Source of the DNA: Acidobacteriota bacterium
Lineage (GTDB): Bacteria > Acidobacteriota > Terriglobia > Acidiferrales > UBA7541
NCBI GenBank assembly: GCA_003223215.1
Contig: QHYH01000158.1
Location: forward strand, 1 to 42,048
Length of the DNA: 42,048 bases
Direction of reading: 5' to 3'
The translations under genes were made by a program, and so were the position numbers. This document shows, piece by piece, positions 25,982 to 40,800 of this stretch (within the stretch, counting starts at the first letter, position 1; each line of letters begins with the position of its first letter). The notes under the pieces were generated by a model. It made no database searches and was not told where the DNA came from. It saw only the letters and a list, made by a program, of their open reading frames with translations.

Positions 25982-28756
25982 TTACCTGGCTTGCGGTTCC
26001 GCCGGTGCGAGGACTTCGCGGAACAGGGCGAGGACTTCCGAGATGCGGAAGGGCTTCTGCAACAAGGAGGGTTCCCCTCGGGCCGGAGCTTCCGGCCCGG
26101 AATCGCTCAAGTCGCCGCTCATGTAGACGACAGCGGGCTTCGGCGAACCGGCGGCGGCGAGGATTTGCGCGGCAGCTTCGCGGCCGTCGACAAAAAAGCC
26201 GCCCGCGGAGAGATGCACGTCGCAGAGAAGAATGTCGTAAGAGCGGCGCCGCGCATCGCGACCCGGCGTTTGAGCCTCATGAGGCGGGCGCGGGCGCTGG
26301 GCCTGGTGAGCAGCAGGCTGGCCATCAGGGGGAAAGCGCTGAAGGAGCGCGAGTGCTTCTTCGACGGTGGCGGCGCAGTCCACGCGGAGCCCCTGCGAGG
26401 AGAGGCCTTCGTGCAACAGTTGGCGCAGGCTTTCTTCGTCGTCGAGGACGAGAACGCTGCGGCCTTTGAGGATTTCGACCGAGGGCGCGGCCCCGTTCAG
26501 GGAATCCCGAGAAGCTTCCTCGGGAACAGCCGAAGCCCCAAGAGAAGCGGTCTCGGATGGAGCGGAGGGTATCGGCTGCTCCGCAGGCGCGGCCGGAAGG
26601 AAAACGGTGAAGGCCGAGCCGCCCGCGGGGAGCGCTTCAGCTTCGATGATCCCGCCATGTTCGCGAATAATGGACATGCAGATACTGAGTCCCAGGCCGG
26701 TGCCGCCGCCCGGGCGCTTGGTGGTGTAGAAGGGATCAAAGAGGCGCGGTAGCGATTCGGGGCGGATGCCGACACCGTCATCCTCAAACGCAATGCTGAG
26801 GCGGTTGCCGGCGCGGCCGGGGCGAATCTGGACGCGGCCGGACTCGCGAACTTCGCGGATGGCTTGTTCGGCGTTGGTGACCAGGTTGAGAAAAACCTGG
26901 ATGAGCTGGTTGGCGTCGCCGAGGACGCCGGGAAGGCTGGTATCGGGGCGGAAATCGACTTCGATGTTGTTGCGGCGCAGCGAGTGCTCGTGCAACTGAA
27001 GGGTGCGCTCGATCAGATTGTTGAGGTCGAGTAGCTTCTTCTCGGAGGAACCGGGACGCGAGAACTCAAGAAGGTTCTGGACGATGCGCGCGGCGCGGCG
27101 CGCTTGGCGATGGGTCAGCTCGAGTTGGCGCTTGAAGGATTCGTCGGCCGGGGCGCGCTCGCGCAGGAGTTCCGTGACGCCGAGGACGGCCGTGAGCGGA
27201 TTATTCAGTTCGTGTGCGACGCCCGCGAGCATCTGGCCCATGGCGGCAAGCTTTTCCGCCTGAATCAGCTGCTCTTCGAGGCGCTTGATGTCCGTAACGT
27301 CGCGGCCGGAGAGGACTACGCCTTCGATGTTGCCGGATTCGTCGGAGAGCGGGCTGAAATTGAATAGAATGCGGCGCCAATCCCCTTGCTTGTGGCGCAC
27401 GCGGAGCTCCATGGAAGCAAAGGTCTGCTTCCCGGCAAGAATGTCCTTATAGATGGATAAGGCCGCCGGCAAATCCTCCGGATGGGTACGGCCGCCAAAC
27501 TCCATGTATTGCGCTTCCTCGAGGGAGTAGCCCAGCAGTTCCCTGCATCGTGGGCTGATGAAGGTGTAATGGGAGTCCGCGTCCAGCACGAGGATGAGGT
27601 CGGGAAAGTTGTCGACCAGGCGGCGCGCGAATTCCTGCTGTTGATGGAGCCGATGCTCCATCTCGCGCCGTTCGGTGATATCCATGACCGCGCCCTGGTA
27701 CCGGACGACCTTTCCGCCAGCGTCGCGCACGGCGGTGGCGCTGTTCATGCACACGATCGAGCTTCCATCTTTGCGGAGAAGCGTGATTTCGCGGCCCTGG
27801 ACCATAGGCTGCGTCTCCACTTGCTGCTGCAGGACCTTGCGTTCGGCGGGATCGACAAGAATCTCGGAGACCTGCCTTTTGAGCAGGTCCTCTTTGGATT
27901 CGTAGCCGAGCATGCGGACCAGTGCGGGGTTGGCGTCGAGGATGCGGCCCTCGGGCGTGGTGATGTAGATGCCTTCCCGGAGAGTTTCGAAGAGCTCGGT
28001 GAAGCGGGTTTCATTCCGCCGCAGAGCGGAAACGTCGCGCGCGAGAATGGTGATGCCGCTGACGGTATCGCCGCGCAGCATGGCGTGAGCGACACAATCG
28101 AAATAAAACGGAGACGATTGATTCTTCAGGCGTACCTGAACGACACCGGTCCAATGACGGCGTTCCTCGAAACCGGCCATGGCGCGCCTGGCGAGATTTT
28201 CTTCTTGTTCCGTGCCGGGCTGAACAAATTCGGCGAGCGGACGGCCGATAATCTCCTGGAAAGGCGTCTCGACGAGATCGCAGAACATGCTGTTGACGGC
28301 GCGAATCCGCCCGTCGATGCTAACCGCCATCAGGATGTCATCGAAGGAGTCGATCAAATCGCGGTAGCCCTGCTGAGAACGGGAGACGATGTCAAAGAGC
28401 TGGTCCAACTGTTTGTCGCTGGGGGGCTCGGCGTCGCGCTCCTCGAGGCCGCGCAAGAGACCGCGCAGTTCGGAAATCTCGCCGGTCTTCTTCCGCAGGT
28501 AAGCCGTGAAAAGCACGACCAGCAGAACCAGACCGATGGGCAGCGCCTCAAACCGGAGGGCCAGCGTGCGAATGGTACTCCACGAAGTCCAGGCGTAAGC
28601 GAGAACCAACAGAAACAGAATCAGGAAGGTGAGCCGCCAAAGCTCATTCTGGCGCTTCTCGAAGCGTGCAAAGTTCGAAGCCAGTAGAGAACGGCGGGCG
28701 TTCTCGGAGGGCACTCGAGCCTTACTGCGTTGCATGTTTTGGTCTTGGTCGTTCAT
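25982..28756 (-). CDS. Membrane hybrid histidine kinase with three PAS domains and receiver
   Basis: 924 residues from ATG 28756; TTG 28789 adds 11 residues and is an alternative. Two membrane helices (about 41-58 and 71-87) are followed by three PAS domains (about 130-250, 255-375, 385-500; PAC-type ends such as YQGAVMDITERREME). Then come HisKA with the phospho-acceptor His in GVAHELNNPLTAVLG, HATPase with N box (NLVTNAEQAI), G1 (FEDDGVGI) and G2 (GGGTGLGLSI), and a C-terminal receiver. The receiver has DD (VLVLDDEES), phospho-Asp (DILLCDVHLS), Ser (VYMSGD) and Lys (LLQKPF). It contains an odd Pro/Gln/His/Arg-rich insertion of about 35 residues before the phospho-Asp strand. Signal and output are unknown. 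Confidence 0.92.
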   Translation of the reverse strand: MNDQDQNMQRSKARVPSENARRSLLASNFARFEKRQNELWRLTFLILFLLVLAYAWTSWSTIRTLALRFEALPIGLVLLVVLFTAYLRKKTGEISELRGLLRGLEERDAEPPSDKQLDQLFDIVSRSQQGYRDLIDSFDDILMAVSIDGRIRAVNSMFCDLVETPFQEIIGRPLAEFVQPGTEQEENLARRAMAGFEERRHWTGVVQVRLKNQSSPFYFDCVAHAMLRGDTVSGITILARDVSALRRNETRFTELFETLREGIYITTPEGRILDANPALVRMLGYESKEDLLKRQVSEILVDPAERKVLQQQVETQPMVQGREITLLRKDGSSIVCMNSATAVRDAGGKVVRYQGAVMDITERREMEHRLHQQQEFARRLVDNFPDLILVLDADSHYTFISPRCRELLGYSLEEAQYMEFGGRTHPEDLPAALSIYKDILAGKQTFASMELRVRHKQGDWRRILFNFSPLSDESGNIEGVVLSGRDVTDIKRLEEQLIQAEKLAAMGQMLAGVAHELNNPLTAVLGVTELLRERAPADESFKRQLELTHRQARRAARIVQNLLEFSRPGSSEKKLLDLNNLIERTLQLHEHSLRRNNIEVDFRPDTSLPGVLGDANQLIQVFLNLVTNAEQAIREVRESGRVQIRPGRAGNRLSIAFEDDGVGIRPESLPRLFDPFYTTKRPGGGTGLGLSICMSIIREHGGIIEAEALPAGGSAFTVFLPAAPAEQPIPSAPSETASLGASAVPEEASRDSLNGAAPSVEILKGRSVLVLDDEESLRQLLHEGLSSQGLRVDCAATVEEALALLQRFPPDGQPAAHQAQRPRPPHEAQTPGRDARRRSYDILLCDVHLSAGGFFVDGREAAAQILAAAGSPKPAVVYMSGDLSDSGPEAPARGEPSLLQKPFRISEVLALFREVLAPAEPQAR

Positions 28757-28816
28757 CAAAAAGAGACCGCGGCCGCATGGATCAGCCAAAGCCTGCCGGT
28801 GATGCGCGCCCTGTCC

Positions 28817-28846
28817 ATTGTAGGAACCTCACCTGCAATTCCGCAA
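28817..28846 (-). promoter_or_regulatory. Promoter of the hybrid histidine kinase
   Basis: Minus strand: -35 TTGCGG (28846-28841) and -10 TACAAT (28822-28817), spacing 18. Transcription start near 28810. This makes the kinase independent of the rpoBC transcript, although a GC-rich hairpin upstream (GCCCG/CGGGC, near 28920) has no U-run and may not stop read-through. Confidence 0.5.
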
Positions 28847-28990
28847 TGAGGGCTAAGTGTAGGAGTTCCCGGAAGATAACTGCACCAGGAGACCGAAACA
28901 GCAGCGGAGCCCGGGGTCGGGCCCCGCCTGAATCTAGCCGAACTTTGTTCTGGTCAGGTTTCACGCAAAGCCGCATCGCCAGGGGAGAGG

Positions 28991-31900
28991 CTAGCCCTCG
29001 GTAGCGGCGTCGGCTTCGGCGTCCTTCTGGAGAAAGTCGAGCGCCGCCGCTTCTTCGGCGGTGAGCTCGGCGGCTTCCGGAATTTCCTCGACCGGAGCGG
29101 GAGCGGGCATTTCGGTCAGCAACTGGATGTTGCGGTAATGCTCGAGGCCGGTACCGGCGGGAATGAGGCGGCCCATAATGACGTTTTCCTTGAGACCGCG
29201 GAGATAGTCCACCTTCCCGGCGACGGCAGCTTCGGTAAGCACGCGCGTGGTTTCCTGGAAGCTGGCCGCGGAGATGAACGAATCGGTCGAGAGCGACGCC
29301 TTGGTGATGCCCAAAAGCAGCGGCCTGCCGGTAGCGGGACGGCCGCCGCGCTTGATGGCTTCGTCGTTCTCCTCGCGGAAGCGGAATTTATCCACTTGCT
29401 CTTCGAGGAGGAAGTTGGTATCGCCGACGTCTTCGACCTTGACCCAGCGCATCATCTGGCGTGCGATCACCTCGATGTGCTTGTCGTTGATGTTCACGCC
29501 CTGGAGCCGGTAAACCTCCTGAATAGCGTTGACCAAATAAGCTTGGGTGAACTTCTCGCCAAGAACCGCAAGAAGGTCATGGAGGTTGAGCGGCCCGTCG
29601 ATGAGGGCCTCGCCGGCCTTGACGTGGTCGCCTTCCTGAACGTTGATGTGCACGCCGCGCGGGATGGCGTATTCCTTGGTGGTTTTACCGTCTTCGCTCT
29701 CCACGTGGATCTTGCGCATACCCTTGGCGATCTCGCCGTAACGGACCGAGCCATCGATTTCGCTGATGACCGCGGGGTCCTTCGGTTTGCGGGTCTCGAA
29801 GAGCTCGACAACGCGCGGGAGACCGCCGGTAATGTCCTTGGTCTTGGTGGTTTCGCGCGGAATCTTCGCGAGCACGTCGCCGGCCTGGACATCGTCGCCG
29901 TCCCGGACCATCAAGTGCGCGCGGGAAGGCATGAGGTACTTCTTGCGGACCTTCCCGGACGGGTCACGAATGAGAATCGCCGGCTGATGCTTTTCATCGC
30001 CGGGGGGCAGAGTCACAACGTCCTGCGAGAGACCGGTGACTTCGTCCACCTGCTCTTCGATGGTAACGCCGGTCTTCAGGTCGTCGAACTTCACCGTGCC
30101 GGCGGTCTCCGTCAGAATCGAGAAGGTAAAGGGATCCCACTCGGCGAGAATCTGGCCGTGAGTGACGTGTTCGCCGTCCTGAACGCGGAGGCGCGCGCCG
30201 TAGACAACGTGGTAGCGCTCCTTCTCACGGCTCTTCTCATCGACGATGGCGATGAGGCCGGAACGGTTCATGGCGATGAGCGTGCCGCCACGACCCTCGA
30301 CGTGTTTCAGGTCGACGAATTTGACCACCCCGTTGTTGCGGGCTTCGAGCGTGGAGCGCTCGGAGACGCGCGTGGCGGTTCCGCCGATGTGGAACGTGCG
30401 CATGGTGAGCTGCGTGCCGGGTTCGCCGATGGACTGTGCGGCGATGACGCCGACGGCTTCGCCGAGCTCGACCATGCGGCCGGTGGCCAGGTTGCGGCCA
30501 TAGCACAGCGCGCACACGCCGCGCCGCGATTCGCAAGTGAGCACGGAACGGATGCGCACGCGGTCGATACCGGCGCCCTGGATGGCGTTGGCGAGCTCTT
30601 CGTTGATTTCCTGGTTCACGTCGACGATGACGTTGCCCTCGAAGTCTTTGATTTTGTCCAAGGAAACGCGGCCCACGACGCGGTCACGGAGCGGCTCGAC
30701 TTCCACGCCCGCTTCGACAATGGGCTCGACGTAAATGCCGTCCGTGGTGCCGCAGTCGTATTCGTTGATGATTACATCCTGCGCGACGTCGACGAGGCGG
30801 CGCGTGAGGTAGCCGGAGTCAGCGGTCTTCAGCGCCGTGTCAGCGAGGCCTTTGCGCGCGCCGTGCGTGGAGATGAAGTATTCCAACACGGTCAGGCCTT
30901 CGCGGAAGTTGGAAGTGATGGGCGTCTCGATGACTTCGCCGGAAGGCTTGGCCATCAGACCGCGCATTCCGGACAGCTGGCGAATTTGCTGTTTGGAACC
31001 GCGCGCGCCGGAGTCGGCCATGACGTAAACCGGGTTGATGTTGCCCTCCTTGTCCTGGCCTTCGAGCGCCTTAAACATTTCGTCGGCAACTTTTTCGGTG
31101 ACGTCGCCCCAGATGGCGATGACTTTGTTGTAGCGTTCGCCGTTGGTGATGGCGCCGTCCAGATATTGCTGCTGAACCTTGACGCCTTCCTTTTCCGCGG
31201 TGTCCACGAGCTTGTACTTGTCGCCGGGGATGAACATGTCGTCGATGCCAATGGAGATCCCCGACCGCGTGGCGTAGGTGAAGCCCAGCGCCTTGAGGTG
31301 GTCGAGCAGAACAACCGTGTCGGTCAGGCCAAAGCGCAAGTAGGCGTAATAGACCAACTGCTGAACGCCCTTTTTCTTTAGAAGCCCGTTCACAAACGGG
31401 AATTTCTCGGGCAAATGGGAATTGAAGATGACGCGGCCGACGGTGGTCTGGATGAACTGGCGCTCCATCTTCACCGGCTCGGTGTGCGTCACATCCTGGT
31501 TGTCGTAGGCGGTGGTGAGGTCGATGACTTCACCGGTGTACCGCAAGCGAATCGGCGTAAGCAGCTCGACTTCGCCAGCTTCCAGCGCAAGGATGACGTC
31601 CTCGGTGGAACCGAAAACGCGGCCTTCACCCTTGGCGCCGGGCTTGCTCTTGGTCAGGTAATAGATGCCCAACACCATGTCCTGCGACGGCACGGCCAGA
31701 GGCAAGCCGTGCGCGGGAGAAAGAATGTTGCGCGAGCTGAGCATCAGCACCGACGCTTCGACCTGCGATTCGGGCGACAGCGGAATGTGCACGGCCATCT
31801 GGTCGCCGTCAAAGTCGGCATTGAACGCGGTGCACACCAGCGGGTGAATGCGGATGGCTTTGCCTTCGACGAGCGTCGGCTCGAAGGCCTGAATGCCGAG

Positions 31901-33193
31901 GCGATGCAGCGTCGGAGCGCGGTTCAGCAGAACCGGATGCTCGCGAATGACGTCTTCCAGGATGTCCCAGACCACCGATTCCTGCTGCTCCACCATTTCC
32001 TTGGCTTGCTTGATGGTGGTGCAGTGGCCCTGGGCCTCCAGCTTGTGATAGATGAAGGGTTTGAATAGCTCGAGGGCCATTTTCTTCGGCAAACCGCACT
32101 GATTGAGCTTGAGCTCCGGACCAACCACGATGACCGAGCGGCCGGAATAGTCCACGCGCTTGCCAAGCAGGTTCTGGCGGAAGCGACCCTGCTTGCCCTT
32201 GAGGGTATCCGACAGCGACTTGAGCGGCCGGTTGTTGGTGCCGCGCAGGACGCGGCCGCGGCGGCCATTGTCAAACAGCGCGTCGACGGCTTCCTGGAGC
32301 ATGCGCTTTTCGTTGCGCACAATGACGTCCGGGGCGTGCAACTCCATGAGCTTCTTCAAGCGGTTGTTGCGGTTGATGACACGGCGATACAGATCGTTGA
32401 GGTCGGAAGTGGCGAAGCGTCCGCCGTCCAGAGGCACCAGGGGGCGCAGTTCCGGCGGCAGCACCGGGATGACGTCAAGAATCATCCACTCGGGCTTGTT
32501 GCCGCTCTTGCGGAAAGCTTCGAGCACCTTCAGGCGCTTGGCGTACTTAATGCGCTTCTGGAGCGAGGGGTCGGCCTTCATTTTGTCGCGGAGTTCATCG
32601 GCCAGCTTGTCGACTTCGACGCGGCGGAGCAGTTCCTTGATGGCTTCCGCGCCCATCTTGGCGGTGAACTGGCCGGGATATTCCTTCTGGAGTTCGCGGT
32701 ATTTTTCTTCCGGCAGAACTTCACGCTCGCGAAGAATGGCGACTTCAGCGGGATCCACGACGACGAACGCCTCAAAGTAGAGGATGCGTTCGAGGTCGCG
32801 CATGGAAATGTCCAGCAAGTAGCCGATGCGGCTCGGCAGGCCCTTGAAGAACCACACGTGCGAGCAGGGCGACGCCAGCTCGATGTGGCCGAGGCGCTCA
32901 CGGCGGACCTTGCTGAGCGTGACCTCCACGCCGCACTTGTCGCAAATCACTCCGCGGTGCTTCATGCGCTTGTACTTACCGCACAGACACTCCCAGTCGG
33001 TGACGGGGCCAAAAATCTTCGCGCAAAACAACCCGTCACGCTCGGGCTTAAACGTGCGGTAGTTGATGGTCTCGGGCTTGGTGACTTCGCCGTGGGACCA
33101 CGAGCGAATTTTTTCCGGACTTGCCAGACTGATGCGGATGGAATCGAAATCAGCAATCAGGCTGGCGCGATCATAAGGGCTGCTGCGATACAA
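28991..33193 (-). CDS. rpoC: DNA-directed RNA polymerase subunit beta'
   Basis: Catalytic subunit of RNA polymerase. 1400 residues, the usual size. Start is TTG 33193, supported by GGAGG 8 bases upstream and the typical N-terminus ([20 protein letters not shown]). Zinc site 1: C69, C71, C84, C87 (DWECLCG ... GVICDKCG). Active-centre Mg loop: NADFDGD at 458-464. Bridge/trigger region: [20 protein letters not shown]. Zinc site 2: [13 protein letters not shown]. It follows rpoB after a spacer of about 157 bases with strong palindromes, and is followed by a histidine kinase on the same strand. Confidence 0.98.
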   Translation of the reverse strand: MYRSSPYDRASLIADFDSIRISLASPEKIRSWSHGEVTKPETINYRTFKPERDGLFCAKIFGPVTDWECLCGKYKRMKHRGVICDKCGVEVTLSKVRRERLGHIELASPCSHVWFFKGLPSRIGYLLDISMRDLERILYFEAFVVVDPAEVAILREREVLPEEKYRELQKEYPGQFTAKMGAEAIKELLRRVEVDKLADELRDKMKADPSLQKRIKYAKRLKVLEAFRKSGNKPEWMILDVIPVLPPELRPLVPLDGGRFATSDLNDLYRRVINRNNRLKKLMELHAPDVIVRNEKRMLQEAVDALFDNGRRGRVLRGTNNRPLKSLSDTLKGKQGRFRQNLLGKRVDYSGRSVIVVGPELKLNQCGLPKKMALELFKPFIYHKLEAQGHCTTIKQAKEMVEQQESVVWDILEDVIREHPVLLNRAPTLHRLGIQAFEPTLVEGKAIRIHPLVCTAFNADFDGDQMAVHIPLSPESQVEASVLMLSSRNILSPAHGLPLAVPSQDMVLGIYYLTKSKPGAKGEGRVFGSTEDVILALEAGEVELLTPIRLRYTGEVIDLTTAYDNQDVTHTEPVKMERQFIQTTVGRVIFNSHLPEKFPFVNGLLKKKGVQQLVYYAYLRFGLTDTVVLLDHLKALGFTYATRSGISIGIDDMFIPGDKYKLVDTAEKEGVKVQQQYLDGAITNGERYNKVIAIWGDVTEKVADEMFKALEGQDKEGNINPVYVMADSGARGSKQQIRQLSGMRGLMAKPSGEVIETPITSNFREGLTVLEYFISTHGARKGLADTALKTADSGYLTRRLVDVAQDVIINEYDCGTTDGIYVEPIVEAGVEVEPLRDRVVGRVSLDKIKDFEGNVIVDVNQEINEELANAIQGAGIDRVRIRSVLTCESRRGVCALCYGRNLATGRMVELGEAVGVIAAQSIGEPGTQLTMRTFHIGGTATRVSERSTLEARNNGVVKFVDLKHVEGRGGTLIAMNRSGLIAIVDEKSREKERYHVVYGARLRVQDGEHVTHGQILAEWDPFTFSILTETAGTVKFDDLKTGVTIEEQVDEVTGLSQDVVTLPPGDEKHQPAILIRDPSGKVRKKYLMPSRAHLMVRDGDDVQAGDVLAKIPRETTKTKDITGGLPRVVELFETRKPKDPAVISEIDGSVRYGEIAKGMRKIHVESEDGKTTKEYAIPRGVHINVQEGDHVKAGEALIDGPLNLHDLLAVLGEKFTQAYLVNAIQEVYRLQGVNINDKHIEVIARQMMRWVKVEDVGDTNFLLEEQVDKFRFREENDEAIKRGGRPATGRPLLLGITKASLSTDSFISAASFQETTRVLTEAAVAGKVDYLRGLKENVIMGRLIPAGTGLEHYRNIQLLTEMPAPAPVEEIPEAAELTAEEAAALDFLQKDAEADAATEG

Positions 33194-33233
33194 GGTTGTT
33201 TCCTCCCTCCCTGACTTTCATCAGGGCCGCGGC

Positions 33234-33261
33234 CGGATGTTCTGAATTCTTGGAACATCCG
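33234..33261. promoter_or_regulatory. rpoB-rpoC spacer hairpin 2
   Basis: CGGATGTTC (33234-33242) and GAACATCCG (33253-33261) form a 9-base stem with a 10-base loop just upstream of the rpoC ribosome site. Possible RNA-processing or attenuation element. Confidence 0.4.
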
Positions 33262-33320
33262 ACCGGCTCCAGAAAGTTGAAAAACCAGAACCACAACATC
33301 GAGACGCTTGGCCGGGCTGC

Positions 33321-33340
33321 GGCAGGAGCATGCTCCTGCC
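33321..33340. promoter_or_regulatory. rpoB-rpoC spacer hairpin 1
   Basis: GGCAGGAGCATGCTCCTGCC is a perfect 20-base palindrome 10 bases after the rpoB stop codon. It can form an 8-base stem with loop CATG. No U-run follows, so it is more likely a processing or stability element than a terminator. Confidence 0.45.
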
Positions 33341-33350
33341 GTCCCAGGCT

Positions 33351-37784
<4,434 letters not shown>

Positions 37785-37891
37785 CTGTGATCTACCTCAT
37801 CCCTTTCGGGCAACGTGCGGAAATACTCGAAGCAGACACGTAGCCGCCGCGCTTGAAGACTTGCCCGAAGTCATCGCGCAGACGGCTACAG

Positions 37892-37909
37892 GCGTTCCCT
37901 TGGGAACGC
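37892..37909. promoter_or_regulatory. rplL-rpoB spacer palindrome
   Basis: GCGTTCCCTTGGGAACGC (minus strand reads GCGTTCCCAAGGGAACGC) forms an 8-base stem. It lies about 110 bases before the rpoB start. In E. coli this spacer holds an attenuator and RNase III site; a similar role is inferred here. Confidence 0.45.
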
Positions 37910-37958
37910 TTGGTGTTGTGAAAATGCCCACCTTCAACGTGCGTAGCTGATGCCCTCT

Positions 37959-37988
37959 GGCGCGGCCCCTCGCCCGAAAAGCCGCGCC
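37959..37988. promoter_or_regulatory. rplL-rpoB spacer hairpin close to rplL
   Basis: GGCGCGGC (37959-37966) and GCCGCGCC (37981-37988) form a perfect 8-base GC stem with a 14-base loop about 35 bases after the rplL stop. No U-run follows on the minus strand, so partial attenuation or processing is more likely than full termination. Confidence 0.45.
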
Positions 37989-38023
37989 GGTCCGGAAACT
38001 CGAATCGAAGGCGAAACCGAAAA

Positions 38024-38407
38024 TTACTTGATCTCCACCTTGGCGCCGGCCTCCTCGAACTTCTTCTTGATCGCCGCGGCTTCGTCCTTGTTCACGCCTT
38101 CCTTGACGGTCTTGGGCGCGCCGTCCACCAAGTCCTTGGCTTCTTTCAGGCCGAGACTGGTGACTTCGCGGACCGCCTTGATGACGTTAATCTTGTTTCC
38201 GCCAACTTCGGTGAGCACGACGGTGAATTCCGTCTTCTCTTCGGCCGGTGCCGCGCCGCCGCCCGCCGCTGCCCCGCCGCCCGCCGCGACTACGGTTGCC
38301 GCCGCCGCGGAGACGCCGAAGGCTTCTTCCATCCTCTTCACCAGTTCGGACGCCTCGAGCAACGTCAGCCCCTTGATTTCCTCCAGGATCGTGTCGACTT
38401 TCGCCAT
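38024..38407 (-). CDS. rplL: 50S ribosomal protein L7/L12
   Basis: Stalk protein that recruits translation factors. 127 residues from ATG 38407 ([20 protein letters not shown]), normal size. N-terminal dimerisation helices, an Ala/Gly hinge ([20 protein letters not shown]) and the C-terminal factor-binding domain ([20 protein letters not shown] ... [20 protein letters not shown]). The frame extends 21 bases upstream but the family start is MAK. It follows rplJ by 40 bases and precedes rpoB by 239 bases. Confidence 0.97.
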   Translation of the reverse strand: MAKVDTILEEIKGLTLLEASELVKRMEEAFGVSAAAATVVAAGGGAAAGGGAAPAEEKTEFTVVLTEVGGNKINVIKAVREVTSLGLKEAKDLVDGAPKTVKEGVNKDEAAAIKKKFEEAGAKVEIK

Positions 38408-38447
38408 GACTCTTTTCTCTCCTCTCAAATCTATAAATTGAACTTAC

Positions 38448-39008
38448 TCAGGCCGCGGGGGCAGGCGCCGCGCCGCCTCCGCCGGACCCGAACTTGTTGG
38501 CCTTGATGGCCTCATTGACGGTTACCGCGAGGTTGCGCGGCAACGCGTTGAGCGCCACGGCAATACGCTGGGCCGGAGCGTTCAGCAGGAACATGATCTT
38601 ACTGATGAGCTCGTCCCTCGACGGCAGGTTCGCAAGCTGCTTGATGTCCGCGATGGACACGACGCGACCTTCCACCACGCCAGCCTTGAACTGAAACGCC
38701 GGAACGTCCTTGGCAATCTTGGTGATCGCTTTCGCCAGCGCCACCGGATCGGTTTCGGTGTAAGCGATCGAATTCGTGCCGCGCAAGTTCTTCAGCAGAT
38801 TTTCGGCGGGCGTTCCCGCCCCGGCGCGCTCCGCCAGGGTGTTCTTTACGACTCTGTATTTGCCGCCCGCGGCCTGCACCGCGCGGCGGAGCTTGGTGTC
38901 CTCGTCCACCTTGATACCCTGAAAGGTGGTGAGAATCACGGTCGAGACTTTGGCCAGCTCCGACTTCAGCCTGTCGAGGTCTGCTTGTTTTTCGCTGCGC
39001 TTTTTCAT
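38448..39008 (-). CDS. rplJ: 50S ribosomal protein L10
   Basis: Anchors L7/L12 dimers to the 23S rRNA stalk base. 186 residues from ATG 39008 (MKKRSEKQADLDRLKSELAK). An in-frame ATG 10 codons upstream at 39038 overlaps the rplA stop as TGATG, so coupled initiation there is possible. Seen: ILTTFQGIKVDEDTKLRRAV, YRVVKNTLAERA, and the C-terminal helix for L12 binding (ALNALPRNLAVTVNEAIK). Ends in a Gly/Ala/Pro tail. In other bacteria L10 represses this operon; no leader structure is visible because there is no gap to rplA. Confidence 0.95.
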   Translation of the reverse strand: MKKRSEKQADLDRLKSELAKVSTVILTTFQGIKVDEDTKLRRAVQAAGGKYRVVKNTLAERAGAGTPAENLLKNLRGTNSIAYTETDPVALAKAITKIAKDVPAFQFKAGVVEGRVVSIADIKQLANLPSRDELISKIMFLLNAPAQRIAVALNALPRNLAVTVNEAIKANKFGSGGGGAAPAPAA

Positions 39009-39037
39009 GAATTCGTTCCGCTGCGCTCCGGCGCCCA

Positions 39038-39745
39038 TCAGGCGGCTGCTGCCAGCGCCTCCGCTTCGGCCAAGTCGATGGTGATGCCCGGCCCCATCGT
39101 CGAGGTCAGTGTGATTTTCTTGACGTACTTGCCCTTGGCAGCGGCCGGCTTGGCCTTGACCACGGCTTCGAGAACCGCGTGAGCGTTGCCCACCAGCTTG
39201 GGCGCGTCAAACTGAATCTTGCCGATCGCGCAATGCACGATTCCGGCTTTGTCCACGCGGAACTCCACTTTGCCGGCTTTGACTTCCTTGATGGCCTTGG
39301 CCACTTCAAAAGTGACCGTGCCGGTCTTGGGATTGGGCATCAGGCCGCGTGGTCCGAGCACTTTGCCGAGCTTTCCGGCCGAGCGCATCATGTCCGGTGT
39401 GGCAATCACGGCGTCAAAATCCGTCCAGCCCTCCATGATTTTTTGCACCACGTCTTCGCCGCCAACAAAGTCCGCGCCAGCTTCCTGTGCTTCGCGCACC
39501 TTTTCGCCGCCCGCTATGACCAACACGCGCACGGTCTTGCCGAGCCCGTTTGGCAGGCCCACGGTTCCGCGCACCACCTGGTCGGAATGCTTCGGATCCA
39601 CTCCCAGATTGATGGCCAGTTCCACGGTTTCGTTGAACTTCGTGTGATGCAGCTTCTTCAAAAGTTCGGCGGCTTCGCCGAGCTTGTAGGAACGCGCCTC
39701 CACTTGCTTGCGCGCATTCTCCACGTGCTTCCCTGACTTCCTCAT
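39038..39745 (-). CDS. rplA: 50S ribosomal protein L1
   Basis: L1 stalk protein, also a translational repressor of the L11-L1 operon in many bacteria. 235 residues from ATG 39745 ([20 protein letters not shown]). Family sequence is plain: [58 protein letters not shown] and the near-terminal [14 protein letters not shown]. 37 bases after rplK, and its stop overlaps a possible rplJ start. Confidence 0.97.
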   Translation of the reverse strand: MRKSGKHVENARKQVEARSYKLGEAAELLKKLHHTKFNETVELAINLGVDPKHSDQVVRGTVGLPNGLGKTVRVLVIAGGEKVREAQEAGADFVGGEDVVQKIMEGWTDFDAVIATPDMMRSAGKLGKVLGPRGLMPNPKTGTVTFEVAKAIKEVKAGKVEFRVDKAGIVHCAIGKIQFDAPKLVGNAHAVLEAVVKAKPAAAKGKYVKKITLTSTMGPGITIDLAEAEALAAAA

Positions 39746-39782
39746 TCGCTACCTCGGTCGGCCTCTTGGCGCCCGGAACCTC

Positions 39783-40214
39783 TTAGGCTTCCACAACTTC
39801 CAGACCCATGTTGCGCGCCGTGCCCATCACGGTGCGCATCGCAGATTCCAGATTGGTGGTGTTGAGGTCGACAAGCTTGATCTTGGCAATCTCTTCGACT
39901 TGCTTCCTGGTCACTTTGCCGACTTTGTTGCGGTTCGGCTCCGCGGAACCCTTGGCGATGTTGGCGGCGCGCTTGAGCAGCACGGAGGCCGGCGGGGTCT
40001 TCAAAATGAAAGTAAAGGTGCGGTCGGTGTACACCGTCACCAGCACCGGGAAGATCATCCCGTCCGGCTCTTTGGCGGTCTTGGCGTTGAACTGCTTGCA
40101 GAAATCCATGATGTTCAGACCGTGCGGGCCGAGCGCCGTGCCCACCGGCGGCGCGGGCGTAGCTTTCCCCGCTGGCAGTTGCAACTTGATCGTCGTCTGA
40201 ATCTTCTTTGCCAT
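39783..40214 (-). CDS. rplK: 50S ribosomal protein L11
   Basis: Part of the GTPase-associated centre; binds 23S rRNA and the thiostrepton site region. 143 residues, normal. [20 protein letters not shown] then [40 protein letters not shown] and [20 protein letters not shown]. Follows nusG by 36 bases, precedes rplA by 37 bases. Confidence 0.97.
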   Translation of the reverse strand: MAKKIQTTIKLQLPAGKATPAPPVGTALGPHGLNIMDFCKQFNAKTAKEPDGMIFPVLVTVYTDRTFTFILKTPPASVLLKRAANIAKGSAEPNRNKVGKVTRKQVEEIAKIKLVDLNTTNLESAMRTVMGTARNMGLEVVEA

Positions 40215-40250
40215 GTCCCCATCCCTCTTTCGTTTGCTGCTCGCTCGGGC

Positions 40251-40784
40251 TTACCCCAGCTTTTCCACGCTCGCGAAATCCAGTTCCACCGGCGTGGAGC
40301 GGCCAAAAATCGTAACCGAAACTTTCAATCGGCTGTGGTCGTTGTCGATCTCCTCGACGCTGCCGTTGAAATTCGCGAACGGCCCGTCGACGATGCGCAC
40401 TTGCTCGTTGCGCTCGAAGACCACCTTCGGCTTGGGCCGGTCGGTCGGAACGTGGACGCGGTTGATGATGGCGTCGACCTCCGCATCGCTCAGCGGCGAC
40501 GGCGAGATGGCCGACCCGACGAAACCCGTCACGCGTGGCGTCGAGCGCACGATGTGCCAGGTGTTATCGTCGAGGTCCATCTCTACCAGCACGTAGCCGG
40601 GATAGGACATCCGCGGCGAAACCACTTTCTTGCCGCCGCGGACTTCGACGAACTCCTCCATGGGGATCATCACGCGGCCGATCTTGTCCTGGAGGTTGAA
40701 GGCCGCCACGCGGCTCTCCAGGCTCTCTTTGACCTTTCTTTCAAAGCCCGAGTAGGTATGGATGATGTACCACTGCATTCCCAT
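40251..40784 (-). CDS. nusG: Transcription termination/antitermination protein NusG
   Basis: Couples RNA polymerase to ribosomes and Rho. 177 residues from ATG 40784 (MGMQWYIIHTYSGFERKVKE); the longer frame overlaps the secE stop and is rejected. NGN domain (MIPMEEFVEVRGGKKVVSPR, PGYVLVEMDLDD), linker and KOW domain (NEQVRIVDGPFANFNGSVEE). A run GAAGGGG lies about 12 bases upstream of the start. It starts about 16 bases after secE. Confidence 0.96.
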   Translation of the reverse strand: MGMQWYIIHTYSGFERKVKESLESRVAAFNLQDKIGRVMIPMEEFVEVRGGKKVVSPRMSYPGYVLVEMDLDDNTWHIVRSTPRVTGFVGSAISPSPLSDAEVDAIINRVHVPTDRPKPKVVFERNEQVRIVDGPFANFNGSVEEIDNDHSRLKVSVTIFGRSTPVELDFASVEKLG

Positions 40785-40800
40785 CGGTTGCTTTTCCCCT

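Noticed and set aside
27482-28687. 401-codon plus-strand frame opposite the histidine kinase
   Set aside because: The minus strand carries complete kinase motifs; the plus frame is a shadow.
29138-31381. 747-codon open frame on the plus strand opposite rpoC
   Set aside because: Shadow of rpoC; the plus translation is Asp/Val-rich without recognisable domains.
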